Shown one piece after another: positions 17,902 through 27,010 of a stretch of DNA of 64,000 bases. The position numbers and the translations under genes are program-made. Source of the stretch: Flavilitoribacter nigricans DSM 23189 = NBRC 102662 (GTDB taxonomy: Bacteria; Bacteroidota; Bacteroidia; Chitinophagales; Saprospiraceae); assembly GCF_002646595.1 (NCBI RefSeq), contig NZ_PDUD01000011.1:124001-188000 (forward strand), read 5' to 3'. The notes beneath the pieces are model-generated. The model was not told the origin of the DNA. It made no database searches and was given only the letters and a program-made list of their open reading frames with translations. Positions within the stretch are counted from its first letter, which is position 1. Each line of letters opens with the position of its first letter.

Positions 17902-18053
17902 GGGAGTTTTTAATCGCAATGTCAATTGCAATTACAATAGCAAGGAGGAGGCAGTATCCTGGTCTATCACTGACCTGTTCGTCTGATCTGGAGGGATTGA
18001 AATTGCTATTGAATTTGAAATTGCCATCTTTCTATTCTACAATCTGAGAACTG
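17902..18053 (+). repeat. Dispersed repeat, copy A
   Basis: About 152 bp that align without large gaps, in the same orientation, with 28591-28744. Shared blocks are CAATGTCAA, AATAGCAAG, GGCAG, ATTGAAATTGCTATTG, GAAATTGCCAT and GAGAACTG. Internal arms CAATAGCAA (17935-17943) and TTGCTATTG (18003-18011) let it fold into a hairpin. The terminal inverted repeats of copy B are not conserved here. Confidence 0.8.
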
Positions 18054-18082
18054 TATCCCCCTGCGCTGTACAGTGGCACCCC

Positions 18083-18117
18083 AAAAGAAAAACCCCACAG
18101 ATCAACGATCCGTGGGG
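18083..18117 (-). terminator. Intrinsic terminator of the slipin-like gene
   Basis: On the minus strand, an 11-bp stem CCCCACGGATC / GATCTGTGGGG (one G-T pair, 3-nt loop; 18093-18117) is followed by TTTTTCTTTT. It lies about 40 bp beyond the stop of the SPFH gene. Confidence 0.85.
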
Positions 18118-18155
18118 CCCTGTGTTTGGGAATGGTGTATGTCTCCGCGCGGGGC

Positions 18156-18971
18156 TTAATCCAGCGTCACTTCGTGAAAGTGGGTCGGCGGCATACCGAT
18201 CACGAATTTACCGTTCTTATTGGCCGCCAGCTCGCGCAGTACTTCCAGTTGTTTGAGTTTGATCAGTTCGGGATGCTCCGCCACGGCCCGGGCCGTTTCC
18301 AGTTCGCTTTCCAGCTCGGCGCGCAGCTTTTCCCGCTCGGTTTCGGCCCGCAGGCGTACTTCCTCCTTTTCGGCTTCCAGCCGGCGCAGCCGGTCCTCGG
18401 CCTCGGCGATAGAGCGCACCTTGGCCGCTTCCGCCTCCTTGCGGGCTTCGATCAGCCGGGCTTCACTGCGGCGTTCCGTTTCCAGAACCTGGTTCATGAT
18501 GGCCCGGAGATTACCCGGGAAAACGAGGTCTTTCACATCGGCACGCAGGATCTCCACCCCGTAGCCGGCGGCGGATCCGCTGACATCCTGCTTTACGGCG
18601 TCAGAAATATCATTCCGGTCCCGCAGGATCAGTTCCAGTTTACGGGAGGCCAGGAAGCGGCGGGCGGATAGCTGCACATCTTCGTAGATCCGGTCTTCGT
18701 AATTGGCCACGCGGTGCACAGCGGCGGTTGGGTCGAATACCCGGAAGTAGACCAGCACGCTGACGCGGATGGCCACCTTATCCGCCGTCAGGATCTCCTG
18801 CCCCTTGATCGTCAGGGAGCGCTCCCGCATGTCCACCAGACGAACGTTGCGTTCTATCTGGCCGAACCAGGGATTGTGAAAGCGGTGGCGTCCGGGTTCC
18901 AGTATCTCGACGAAGGCTCCGTTCTCGTACAGCAGGCCGACATAAGATTCGTTTACGGTGAAAGTTTTCAT
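18156..18971 (-). CDS. SPFH/band 7 domain protein, slipin-like
   Basis: 271 residues. The band 7 domain spans about residues 5-170 (VGLLYENGAFVEILEPGRHRF, then VRLVDMRERSLTIKGQEILTADKVAIRV, quoted in part as MRERSLTIKGQEILTADK). A long Ala/Glu/Arg coiled coil follows (~170-245: ERRSEARLIEARKEAEAAK and ERLRAELESE-type repeats). Slipins and stomatins oligomerise at membranes and often work with NfeD-type proteases. Here there is no N-terminal hydrophobic hairpin and no NfeD gene nearby, so membrane association, if any, must be peripheral. It stands alone with its own terminator. The perfect palindrome at 19003-19040 lies just upstream of its start. Confidence 0.88.
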   Translation of the reverse strand: MKTFTVNESYVGLLYENGAFVEILEPGRHRFHNPWFGQIERNVRLVDMRERSLTIKGQEILTADKVAIRVSVLVYFRVFDPTAAVHRVANYEDRIYEDVQLSARRFLASRKLELILRDRNDISDAVKQDVSGSAAGYGVEILRADVKDLVFPGNLRAIMNQVLETERRSEARLIEARKEAEAAKVRSIAEAEDRLRRLEAEKEEVRLRAETEREKLRAELESELETARAVAEHPELIKLKQLEVLRELAANKNGKFVIGMPPTHFHEVTLD

Positions 18972-19002
18972 GGTCTGAAAGGTTTAATTTTTGGGATGTA
19001 GC

Positions 19003-19040
19003 GTCTGTCCGAAATCCGTTTAAACGGATTTCGGACAGAC
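19003..19040. promoter_or_regulatory. Perfect 38-bp palindrome upstream of the SPFH gene
   Basis: A 19-bp arm at 19003-19021 (GTCTGTCCGAAATCCGTTT) is followed directly by its exact reverse complement at 19022-19040, with no spacer. It lies 32 bp upstream of the SPFH start codon. It could be an operator for a dimeric or tetrameric regulator or a hairpin in RNA. Confidence 0.7.
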
Positions 19041-19676
19041 TAAAAAAATGGGAGCCGACATCTTTGCAATGTGAAGTACGGCAACCGGAGGATAGCGCTT
19101 CAGATCTCTTGGATGAAGGAGACGAAACCGGTCCCGCTCCGGCAAAGCGGACTCCCTCCCCGGTAACCTCCGGGGATCTCTTTATAAATGGTACAGTTTA
19201 ATTTTTCTGTATATCGTTATTGCGTTGGAAGAAAGGCCGCCGATCCGGAGCCTTCCTGAGGAAGGCGGTCAGGCGTAAATTTCTTCGGGGCCGGCAGCAC
19301 TTTTATTCGCGGAAAGTCCGGAATGTAAACAGGCGATGCCAGCTGTAGTAATTGCTGATGTCAATAGCATAAGCAGGTAATTATACTGGACAACATTTGG
19401 TTTTGTGAATTTGGATCGGACACCTTTTTAATAATCAGGGCAATCCACACTGGTCATCCACAAAATCAGATGCATCCTGGTATGCGTTGTTTGCTCCAAT
19501 AAACTCAGTGATCCGCGAAAGAGTTCCGGTGCCGGGAAAAAATTGTGCATCGGCTCCATTTCCGGGATCGGACCCCGACATGATTTACGATAGCCAAAAT
19601 GCGGTTTAATTCCGCCCAATAGCCCGAACTCAAAGGGTTCCGGGGCCAATTAGATGGAGAAAATCGGGGATTGATG
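19041..19676. other. Long intergenic region, nothing firm
   Basis: 636 bp between the palindrome and the promoter-like box of the 19751 gene. A 73-codon minus-strand frame (19428-19649) has no start or family support. No repeat or RNA was recognised. Confidence 0.4.
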
Positions 19677-19684
19677 TAGATTTG
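19677..19684 (+). promoter_or_regulatory. Putative -7 box for the isomerase-like gene
   Basis: TAGATTTG matches TAnnTTTG, 67 bp before the ATG at 19751. A -33 TTG is not evident at the usual distance. Confidence 0.45.
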
Positions 19685-19750
19685 TGACCGTTTTGGCCAA
19701 AAAAAGATTGGCCTGTCCCTTTAGTTCATTAATTATAAAAATTGCATGCC

Positions 19751-20671
19751 ATGAAAATGGATAAGTTATTTGCTGGTTTACTGATCCTGTTATTCGCCGG
19801 CCTGATCGCCTGCGATAATGCACCTCAGAGTACCGAAGAAACGGAGGACGAGACCGCCGAAGAAATGGACGCATCGAGCGCACAGTTTGGTGGTTTAGCC
19901 TTGTATACGCTCCGGGATACGCTGGGGAAAGACCCGAAAGCGGTGCTGCGCGAAGTAGCCGAAGTAGGGTACAAGTACATCGAAGCTGCCGGTTATTCGG
20001 ATGGTAAGTTCTACGGAATGGCACCGGCCGAATTCAAGAGCTTTTTGGATGAGATCGGCATCACGCCACTCAGCTCCCACCACGGAGACGTGACCCTCGA
20101 CAATGCCGACGCCATGATCGCGGCGGTAAAGGAAGCGGGTTTCAAATATTTTGTAATCCCCGTTCCGCCCATGGGTCATTTCAAATTTGATCCCGAGACC
20201 CGTTCACTCAGCATGAGTGAAGATCTGGAAGAGGTCATGGGCATCATCAATACGATCGCCGAAAAGTGTACGGCGGCCGGACTGGAGTGCCTCTACCACA
20301 ACCACAACTTCGAGTTTGAAGAAAATGCCAAAGGTATTGTTCCGATCGATTACTTCATCGAGAACTCCGATCCCGAGCACCTCAATTTCCAGATGGACCT
20401 GTACTGGGTGACCAAGGCCGGAGCGGATCCCATCGCCTATTTCAACAAAGCACCGGGCCGCTTCAAGTCCTGGCACGTAAAAGATATGGATGCCGAGGGG
20501 CGTTTCGCACCGGTCGGTACCGGTTCGATCGATTTCGGAAAGATCCTGGCCCAGAAGGACAAGGCTGGCATGGAGTATTACTTCGTGGAGCAGGATATGA
20601 CCTTCAATGAGACGCCGATGGAGGCGATCGAGATCAGCCACGAAGCGCTGAAAGAGATCGGCTTTAAATAA
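19751..20671 (+). CDS. Sugar phosphate isomerase/epimerase-like lipoprotein
   Basis: 306 residues from the ATG at 19751. An upstream TTG would add three residues; the ATG places MKMDKLFAGLLILLFAGL directly before the lipobox LIAC. After an acidic linker (ETEDETAEEMD), residues ~45-300 form a xylose-isomerase-like TIM barrel: ALYTLRDTLGKDPKAVLREV, GYKYIEAAGYSDG, then LYHNHNFEFEE and the strand NFQMDLYWVTKAG. The His, Glu and Asp residues of these strands are the expected metal ligands. Such lipid-anchored isomerase/epimerase proteins are common in Bacteroidota and are thought to act on sugar derivatives in the periplasm; the substrate is unknown. Single gene. Confidence 0.88.
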   Translation: MKMDKLFAGLLILLFAGLIACDNAPQSTEETEDETAEEMDASSAQFGGLALYTLRDTLGKDPKAVLREVAEVGYKYIEAAGYSDGKFYGMAPAEFKSFLDEIGITPLSSHHGDVTLDNADAMIAAVKEAGFKYFVIPVPPMGHFKFDPETRSLSMSEDLEEVMGIINTIAEKCTAAGLECLYHNHNFEFEENAKGIVPIDYFIENSDPEHLNFQMDLYWVTKAGADPIAYFNKAPGRFKSWHVKDMDAEGRFAPVGTGSIDFGKILAQKDKAGMEYYFVEQDMTFNETPMEAIEISHEALKEIGFK

Positions 20672-20957
20672 ACGGTCAAAAAACACGCCGGATAAGGCTA
20701 AAGGCTGTCCGGTGTCAGGAACTAAACCTCAGTTATAAACTTTCCCTTTCTGCGGTCACTGTCCGGAAAAATTAACCCGAATGCAACGGGAGGATCGGCA
20801 GGACCTTCGGTATGCCCGGCATTTCGGGAACCCACCATTAGCTCATTACCAGCAATCCACCGTATACAGTCGGATAGCCGAGCCGCTATGCTTATCGTGT
20901 TATTGGTCCGAAAACCAGCAAGGGAAATACGGAAAGGAGATCCTGCAGCCGGGTTGT

Positions 20958-22007
20958 TTAGTTACTGCCCCCGGCTGATTCCAGTGCTTCGTCTTTACGG
21001 TCGTAGCGCTTCACGCGATTCCGTCCTTTAAAGGGAATGTAGCGGTAGGGACGTTCCTGAATATCCTCCATCAGCGAATCCGTACTGGTGCTGAGTTCCC
21101 TCAGATCGTAGTACAGCTGTTCGTCCTGGAGCAGTTTACCCAGGGTGCCTTCACCCGAGCTGAGCTTTTCCATGGTCATCGAAATGCCGCTCAGCGCCCG
21201 ATCGGCGGTGGCCAGCGTGGCCTGCAGCCCGGCAATGGTGGCGTTCACTTCGGCCATAGTTTTGCGCAGGTCCGCTTCTACCAGTTGCCCGGACAGAGAA
21301 TCCGCATTGGCGATAAAACTGGCCAGGGCTTCTTTCTGACTGTTCAGTTCACTGGTGAGCGAGTTGATATTGGCCATCGTACCTTCGATGGCTCCGGAGG
21401 AGCGACGCAGCAGGCCATCCACCTGGCGGGTGGAGGATTGCAGATTGGCTGTAGTCGCTTCGAGATTACGTAAACTTTTGGCGATCGGGGAGTTGCTGTT
21501 CTCGTCGAGCAGGGTCTGGTTCAGGGTATCAACCAGGGCGCCCATAACGTCTTTCAACTGTTCCATATAGGCTCCGAGATCATCGGTACCGATCATGGAG
21601 GCAAGCACACCGCGTATTTCTCCGTTCAGAAAAGCGCCGGATTCGGCGCAGTCATCACCCGAACAGGGGCGCTCGTACTCCAGGTATACTTTTTTGCCGC
21701 CCATGACACCGTCCGCCACGATCACTACATCCGTCTGTTTCGGGATCTTGTAATCAGCGCTCAGGGTCAGTTCGACCAATACCTGTTGATCATCATTGTC
21801 CAAAAGGGTAATACCGGTAACACTACCGACGGTTACACCATTGATCTGCACCGCAGTACCTTCCTGCAGGCCTGCGATATCATCGTATAATACCTGGAAG
21901 GTGTTGGATTTCTCCAAGATGTTATTGCCCAGGATAAATTTATAGCCCCAAAAAGCTAACAATAAGGCTGCGATAGCCAGCAGGGCCACTTTAAGTTCAT
22001 TAGACAT
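20958..22007 (-). CDS. MlaD/MCE-domain lipid transport protein
   Basis: 349 residues. An N-terminal membrane anchor (LKVALLAIAALLLAFWGYKF) precedes one MCE domain at about residues 38-115 (NTFQVLYDDIAGLQEGTAVQ, INGVTVGSVTGI). A Cys-containing loop follows (CSGDDCAES), then a long helical region with heptad character (~150-320: LRNLEATTANLQSSTRQ, EGTMANINSLTSELNSQKEA). MlaD-type proteins shuttle phospholipids between the membranes as hexamers. In Bacteroidota the gene commonly follows an amidase gene, as here (270 bp downstream on the same strand). MlaE and MlaF homologues are not in the window. A -7-like box lies 26 bp upstream. Confidence 0.88.
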   Translation of the reverse strand: MSNELKVALLAIAALLLAFWGYKFILGNNILEKSNTFQVLYDDIAGLQEGTAVQINGVTVGSVTGITLLDNDDQQVLVELTLSADYKIPKQTDVVIVADGVMGGKKVYLEYERPCSGDDCAESGAFLNGEIRGVLASMIGTDDLGAYMEQLKDVMGALVDTLNQTLLDENSNSPIAKSLRNLEATTANLQSSTRQVDGLLRRSSGAIEGTMANINSLTSELNSQKEALASFIANADSLSGQLVEADLRKTMAEVNATIAGLQATLATADRALSGISMTMEKLSSGEGTLGKLLQDEQLYYDLRELSTSTDSLMEDIQERPYRYIPFKGRNRVKRYDRKDEALESAGGSN

Positions 22008-22032
22008 GCCTGATTCGGGTTTTTTCGACCTG

Positions 22033-22040
22033 CAAAAGTA
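22033..22040 (-). promoter_or_regulatory. Putative -7 box for the MlaD-like gene
   Basis: On the minus strand TACTTTTG matches TAnnTTTG, 26 bp upstream of the start at 22007. This suggests the gene has its own promoter rather than relying on the amidase transcript. Confidence 0.45.
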
Positions 22041-22148
22041 ATCTTTCTACCTTTGCCTGCAGCATAATACTTAGGATTTGTTCACAAAAGCTTACTTACA
22101 AACATTATAATGGTAAGATGAGTTGTGTCCGGAGTAAGTATTTGTTAG

Positions 22149-22206
22149 ATCACCGGTTCGGATTGAGGCATTACGGAGGTATCCGCTTTCCTTTCGAACC
22201 GGTGAT
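22149..22206. other. Inverted repeat between amidase and mlaD-like genes
   Basis: ATCACCGGTTCG (22149-22160) and CGAACCGGTGAT (22195-22206) form a perfect 12-bp stem with a 34-nt loop. No T tract follows on either strand, so it may be a weak terminator or processing site. Confidence 0.5.
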
Positions 22207-22278
22207 TATTCGGTAGGGTGTTGGTCGATTTTTCGTTCAGGCAGACTGGTAAGTGCTAAAAAACGGCGGCAGGAAACC

Positions 22279-23820
22279 CTACCGCAGTCCTTCGATCATC
22301 CGCTTACTGGCATCCGGTGACAACCGCTCTCCGTTGCGGTAGATCACGATAAAGGCATCCAGAAAGCCCTGATGCTGCAGGCGCATCCGCGCCTTATCGG
22401 CTTCTTCCAGATTCATGAAACTTCTCGCCTGGTATTTAAAGTAGTTGCCTTCCCGCACTACTTCTATCCGGTAATCGATATCCGCCCAGCGGGGGTGTTG
22501 GGTGTTGAGCGGTTTCGGAGAGGCCGCCAGCTGAACACAGAACAACAGGTCTTCGTCCGCATTCTGAGCGGCCGGCGTGACCGGTGGCGGCGGTAGATCT
22601 TCCACTGATTTCCGGGTGATCTGCGTGGTTCTGGCCGTATTTTGGTTCACGGGTACCGGGCTGGCACTGGGTGGCGCCGCCTGGGTTGGTGTGACATCCG
22701 TTTCATCCCCGTAGGGCGAGCGGATCATTACTCTTTTATCCGATGCTTCCGTTTTGTTCACCACCTTTTGGGCTACCGGCTTGTTGGCCGGCGGTGCCGG
22801 GGCAGCCGGGGCCGGATAGCGGACCGGGGCCTGATTGACCTGCCGGGGCACATCTTTGTTCAGGGGCTGATCGATGGCGATCACCGGTTGGCGGTTGCCG
22901 GCGGACGGGTCGCTGTTCACCGTTCGGCCGTCCAGCAGCGCGGCGGCGATCACATCGCTGTTGCCCACCGTGAAGGCTTCGTTCTCGATGATCTGTTTGT
23001 ATTCGGCAAAGGCCAGTACCAGTGCATTGACAATAGCGCCCTGGCCTTCGTCGGATTTCAGGAAAGTCTCTTCCCGGTAGCTGCTCAGGAAACCGATCTC
23101 GGCCAGGATACTGGGCATGGTCGTTTCCTTCAGCACCACGAAGCCGGCCTGCTTGACCCCGCGGCTGCGGCGGCCGGCGGTATTGGCGGCGTGGGCTTCA
23201 AATTTTTCGGCCAGTAAAATGCTTTGTTCCAGATAAGCGTTCTGAAACATACTCAGCATAATGTGCCCCTCCGGAGAGTTCGGATCGTAATCGTAATTTT
23301 TTTCGTAATCTTCCTCCAGTAAGATGGAGGAGTTCTCCCGTTTCGCTACATTCAGGTTGTGATCGGCGGTATGGAGCCCCATGACGTAGGTCTCGGTGCC
23401 CCGGGTGGCCGAGCTGCCCGGCATATAGTTACAGTGGATGGAAATGAAAAGATCGGCATCCGCCCGGTTGGCAATCGCCGCCCGTTCGTAGAGGGGGATA
23501 AAAACATCTTTATCCCGTGTGAGGATCACCCGGATATCGGGAAATTTAGCCCGGATCTCTTCGGCCAGTTGCAGGCTTACGGACAGGGCAATATGCTTCT
23601 CCCGGGAGTTGGAACCGGAGCATCCGGGGTCCTTCCCACCGTGCCCTGCATCAATAACAATTGTTTTTATACGGTAAGGTACTTCGGGAAGTGCCAGCTC
23701 TTGGTTAACTTTGCCGCCCGAATGAACAAGATCAAATGATAACGAACTGTTAAACCCCTTAACGAACAGAGGCAAAAGGCAGATAAGTATCGTTTGGATG
23801 AAAACTGTGTACTTAATCAT
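22279..23820 (-). CDS. N-acetylmuramoyl-L-alanine amidase with SPOR domain
   Basis: 513 residues from the ATG at 23820, chosen because the hydrophobic signal (MIKYTVFIQTILICLLPLFV) starts there; a longer frame adds 16 unlikely residues. The Amidase_3 catalytic domain (~50-275) has the zinc ligands in IDAGHGGKDPG, REKHIAL and SIHCNYMPG, and the catalytic Glu in AEIGFLSS. A Pro/Ala/Gln-rich linker follows (~300-420). The C-terminal SPOR domain (~430-505: FCVQLAASPKPLN, FKYQARSFMNLEEADK) binds denuded septal glycan. The enzyme cleaves peptide stems from peptidoglycan during division. It is divergent from the LptD-like gene with only 68 bp between the starts. Confidence 0.93.
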   Translation of the reverse strand: MIKYTVFIQTILICLLPLFVKGFNSSLSFDLVHSGGKVNQELALPEVPYRIKTIVIDAGHGGKDPGCSGSNSREKHIALSVSLQLAEEIRAKFPDIRVILTRDKDVFIPLYERAAIANRADADLFISIHCNYMPGSSATRGTETYVMGLHTADHNLNVAKRENSSILLEEDYEKNYDYDPNSPEGHIMLSMFQNAYLEQSILLAEKFEAHAANTAGRRSRGVKQAGFVVLKETTMPSILAEIGFLSSYREETFLKSDEGQGAIVNALVLAFAEYKQIIENEAFTVGNSDVIAAALLDGRTVNSDPSAGNRQPVIAIDQPLNKDVPRQVNQAPVRYPAPAAPAPPANKPVAQKVVNKTEASDKRVMIRSPYGDETDVTPTQAAPPSASPVPVNQNTARTTQITRKSVEDLPPPPVTPAAQNADEDLLFCVQLAASPKPLNTQHPRWADIDYRIEVVREGNYFKYQARSFMNLEEADKARMRLQHQGFLDAFIVIYRNGERLSPDASKRMIEGLR

Positions 23821-23888
23821 AGTTTGTTTTCCTGGGTTATTAAACGCAGTTCCGCCCCGAATGGGCACAAAATAAAGTAATTAATTAC

Positions 23889-26648
23889 TTGAAAGCAAAA
23901 GTATTATATACAATTTTGTTCTTCCTGCTTGGGGGCTTTCATTTGATCGGCCAGCAACCGGATACTTTGGTTTTGCCCAAAACGGATCTGCTGTCGAATC
24001 CAGATACCCTGCCGCCCGGTGCTGATTCTCTGCTATTGAGCGCGGACTCCATTCCTCCGAGGTTTTCCGGCATACGTTTATCCAAGGATTCTCTGGATGC
24101 ACCGGTGGAGTATTCTAGTGAAGACTCTATGATATACGATATTGCCGGACAAAAGATACATCTCTACGGCCAGGCGGAGGTCGCATATCAGACCATAACG
24201 CTGAAAGCGGCCCATATCGTTTTTGACTGGAGTACAAATATCGTCACGGCTGCCGGAATGCCCGATAGTTTGGGGCGCCGGTCGGGAATTCCCGAATTTG
24301 CCGACGGCGATCAGCAGTTTACCGCCGATAGCATGCGTTATAACTTCGATACCCGCAAAGGTATTGTGTACGATGTACGAACAGAATATACTGATATCGT
24401 GGTACACGGTTCGAAAGCGAAGTTCGTCAGCGGTACGCCCACTTCGGATACTACCAGTACCGATGATATCATTTACAATCAGGATGCCATATTCACTACC
24501 TGCACCGATCCGGACCCTCACTTCGGCATTCGCAGTAAAAAACAAAAGGTAGTACCCGATAAGTTGGTCGTGGTGGGGCCTTCCAATCTGGAGATCATGG
24601 GCGTGCCGACGCCGCTGTGGCTGCCCTTCGGGTTTTTCCCGATCTCGAAGGGGCGCAGTACGGGTCTGCTTTTCCCCAGGGATTACGAATATTCCCCGCA
24701 GTGGGGATTCGGATTGCGGGATATCGGCTGGTATTTCCCACTGGGCGAACATTTCAATGTTTCTCTGAAGGGGAATATCTACGTGAAAGGGACCTGGGGA
24801 CTCGGCGCCGAAACCCAGTACGCCAAGCGCTATAAATACAGCGGTAGTGCCAGTATCGCCTTTGATAAAAGACGGGTGGAGAACGCCGAAGGGCTGATCG
24901 ATAAGCAGAAATCCTTCTCCCTGCGCTGGACACACAACCAGGCGGCTACCGCCCATCCTACCAGTCGCTTCGGTGGATCGATCAATTTCCAGACCAACGA
25001 TTACCAGAGTCGGGTGTACAACGATGCGGACAACGTACTGCAGAGTCAGTTGAGCTCAAACTTCAGTTATTCCAAGAACTGGGCGGATAAACCCATCAGC
25101 CTCAGTGTAGCCTTCAACCACTCGCAGAACACCCAGTCCAGAGAGGTAACGGTCAACTTCCCGACCATCGACTTTCAAACCCGGACCATCTATCCCTTCC
25201 GGAGCAAGAACAGCGTGGGCGGCAAACGGCCCTGGTATCAGGATATCACCATGCGGTATAAGATGCAGGCGAAAAGTACTTTCCGCGGCATCGATACGAC
25301 CTTCTTTGAGCAGGAAACCTGGGATCAGGCCCAATTTGGTGTGCAGCAGGATGTATCGACGGGGACGTCGTTCAAGATCCTGCGGTATTTCAACCTGAAC
25401 CCCAACGTATCCTACAAGGAAGTTTCCTATTTCCGCTCGCTGCGCAAGGATTACCTGGACGGCGTAGATGTGGAAGCCGATACCACTTTCAACCCCATCA
25501 CCGGCGAACAGGAGATCGATATCTCCAAATACGGAACGGTGCTGGATACCATCGTCACCGGCTACGAAAGTTACCGGACCTTATCGGCCGGGGTGAGCCT
25601 GACCACGCAGGTATTCGGTACCATGCGCTTTAAAAAAGGCTGGCTGCGGGGCGTACGCCACGTGATCAAACCGACTTTTACCCTGGGATACCAACCGGAT
25701 TACCTCAATAATCCGAATTATTACCGCTTTGTCCGGGATCCGTATTCATCGCCGGATGATCCCGAATTCGACCAGTACAGTATCTTCGAGAACGGGATCT
25801 ACGGTCGCCCGCCGGCCAGCGAACAGCAGATGGCGCTGAGCTATTCCTTCACCAATATTTTTGAGGGGAAATATTTTTCCAGAAGGGATTCGACGGAAAA
25901 GAAATTCAAATTCTTCGATAACATCTACATCAACGGGCAGTACAACTTCGCCGCGGATACCCTCAAGTGGAGCCGGGTGAATATGAGCGGTACCACCCGT
26001 TTTTTCAAAGGCATTACCACCCTGAGTGCCCGGGCGATCTTTGATCCCTACATCCAGGAGCGCAACGAAAATGACGTTTTTGTCCGTGTGAATAAATCGG
26101 CCTGGCGGCAACGCGGCAAACTGCTGGACTTCGTCAATGCCTCCGCCAGCCTGAACACGCGCCTGACCGTGAGCAAGATCCGTGCCCTGTTCCAGGGGCA
26201 GGAAGAGGAAGTGGTGGAGAACGTGCAGGAGGAGGAAGAGCGACAGCGCAGCCGGCGACGGGAGGAAACGGATTTTCTCAGTCTGTTCGAAAATTTCAGC
26301 ATCAGCCACAATATCGTCTTTAACCTGGATCGTGTCTACAAGGACGACAATGTGTTTAAAGATACCTTCAATATCCGGACCCACTCCATCGACCTGCGTG
26401 GCAATATCGATCTGACCGAAAAATGGCGGATCAACATCTCGCGGATCGGTTACGATTTTGTCCGGAAACAACTCACCTATCCTTCTCTCGGGTTCAGCCG
26501 GGACCTGCACTGCTGGGAAATGACGATGAACTGGGCACCCACGCGGGGTACTTACAGCTTTTCCATTCGCGTGAAACCGGGTACGCTGGATTTCATCAAA
26601 CTACCGTACGAACGGAACAATGCTGATGCGATAAGGGCATTCCAGTAA
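23889..26648 (+). CDS. LptD-like outer-membrane LPS assembly protein
   Basis: 919 residues. The start is TTG at 23889: the frame has no ATG for a long distance, and a signal peptide follows at once (KVLYTILFFLLGGFHLIGQ). Residues ~75-210 are an OstA/LptA-like beta-jellyroll segment (IYDIAGQKIHLYGQAEVAYQ, ADSMRYNFDTRKGIVYDV). The rest is a large beta-barrel with many aromatic-alternating strands (for example GWYFPLGEHFNVSLKGNIY). Bacteroidota LptD homologues are this size and lack the E. coli Cys pattern; only a CTDPD Cys is evident here. A low-complexity Glu/Arg patch lies near residue 780. It would insert LPS at the outer leaflet. A partner LptE gene is not seen. Confidence 0.88.
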   Translation: MKAKVLYTILFFLLGGFHLIGQQPDTLVLPKTDLLSNPDTLPPGADSLLLSADSIPPRFSGIRLSKDSLDAPVEYSSEDSMIYDIAGQKIHLYGQAEVAYQTITLKAAHIVFDWSTNIVTAAGMPDSLGRRSGIPEFADGDQQFTADSMRYNFDTRKGIVYDVRTEYTDIVVHGSKAKFVSGTPTSDTTSTDDIIYNQDAIFTTCTDPDPHFGIRSKKQKVVPDKLVVVGPSNLEIMGVPTPLWLPFGFFPISKGRSTGLLFPRDYEYSPQWGFGLRDIGWYFPLGEHFNVSLKGNIYVKGTWGLGAETQYAKRYKYSGSASIAFDKRRVENAEGLIDKQKSFSLRWTHNQAATAHPTSRFGGSINFQTNDYQSRVYNDADNVLQSQLSSNFSYSKNWADKPISLSVAFNHSQNTQSREVTVNFPTIDFQTRTIYPFRSKNSVGGKRPWYQDITMRYKMQAKSTFRGIDTTFFEQETWDQAQFGVQQDVSTGTSFKILRYFNLNPNVSYKEVSYFRSLRKDYLDGVDVEADTTFNPITGEQEIDISKYGTVLDTIVTGYESYRTLSAGVSLTTQVFGTMRFKKGWLRGVRHVIKPTFTLGYQPDYLNNPNYYRFVRDPYSSPDDPEFDQYSIFENGIYGRPPASEQQMALSYSFTNIFEGKYFSRRDSTEKKFKFFDNIYINGQYNFAADTLKWSRVNMSGTTRFFKGITTLSARAIFDPYIQERNENDVFVRVNKSAWRQRGKLLDFVNASASLNTRLTVSKIRALFQGQEEEVVENVQEEEERQRSRRREETDFLSLFENFSISHNIVFNLDRVYKDDNVFKDTFNIRTHSIDLRGNIDLTEKWRINISRIGYDFVRKQLTYPSLGFSRDLHCWEMTMNWAPTRGTYSFSIRVKPGTLDFIKLPYERNNADAIRAFQ

Positions 26649-26653
26649 GCTGG

Positions 26654-26677
26654 GCGGGATCCGAAGCTTGATCCCGC
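26654..26677 (+). terminator. Possible terminator after LptD-like gene
   Basis: GCGGGATC (26654-26661) pairs with GATCCCGC (26670-26677), 8-nt loop, directly after the stop codon. No T tract, so termination strength is uncertain. Confidence 0.4.
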
Positions 26678-27010
26678 AGCCACCGCTATGTCCCGTCCGG
26701 ATCGCCGGATAGCATATCTGATACCAATCAGGGGTTAAAACTGGAAGGAATGTGCCTTTGGGCACAAAACGTAAGTAGCAAAATGACCATTTCCCGGCTT
26801 AGCGTGTTGTAGGTACGCTATGTAAACCTACGGCACGCTGAACTTACACCTACAGGACTTTTGGCCCCTGATTAGCATATCTACTACCCATCAAGGAAGT
26901 GAAAATAGCCGGCGGATCTACAAATAAGATTGATCATATTCATGAATATTTTATTTTTACGGGAAACCCGCCGGAAGCGTTCTCTCTGATCCGGCTAAAC
27001 CTGTTATACC
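26678..27010. other. Intergenic region with imperfect hairpin
   Basis: 333 bp before the WG-repeat gene. An imperfect hairpin pairs AGCGTGTTGTAGGT (26801-26814) with ACCTACGGCACGCT (26826-26839), 12 of 14 bases. No clear promoter box or ORF. Confidence 0.4.

Noticed and set aside
19428-19649. 73-codon minus-strand frame
   Set aside because: No recognisable domain, no signal, no promoter; composition matches non-coding.
20781-20978. 65-codon plus-strand frame
   Set aside because: Overlaps the end of the MlaD-like gene and has no supporting pattern.
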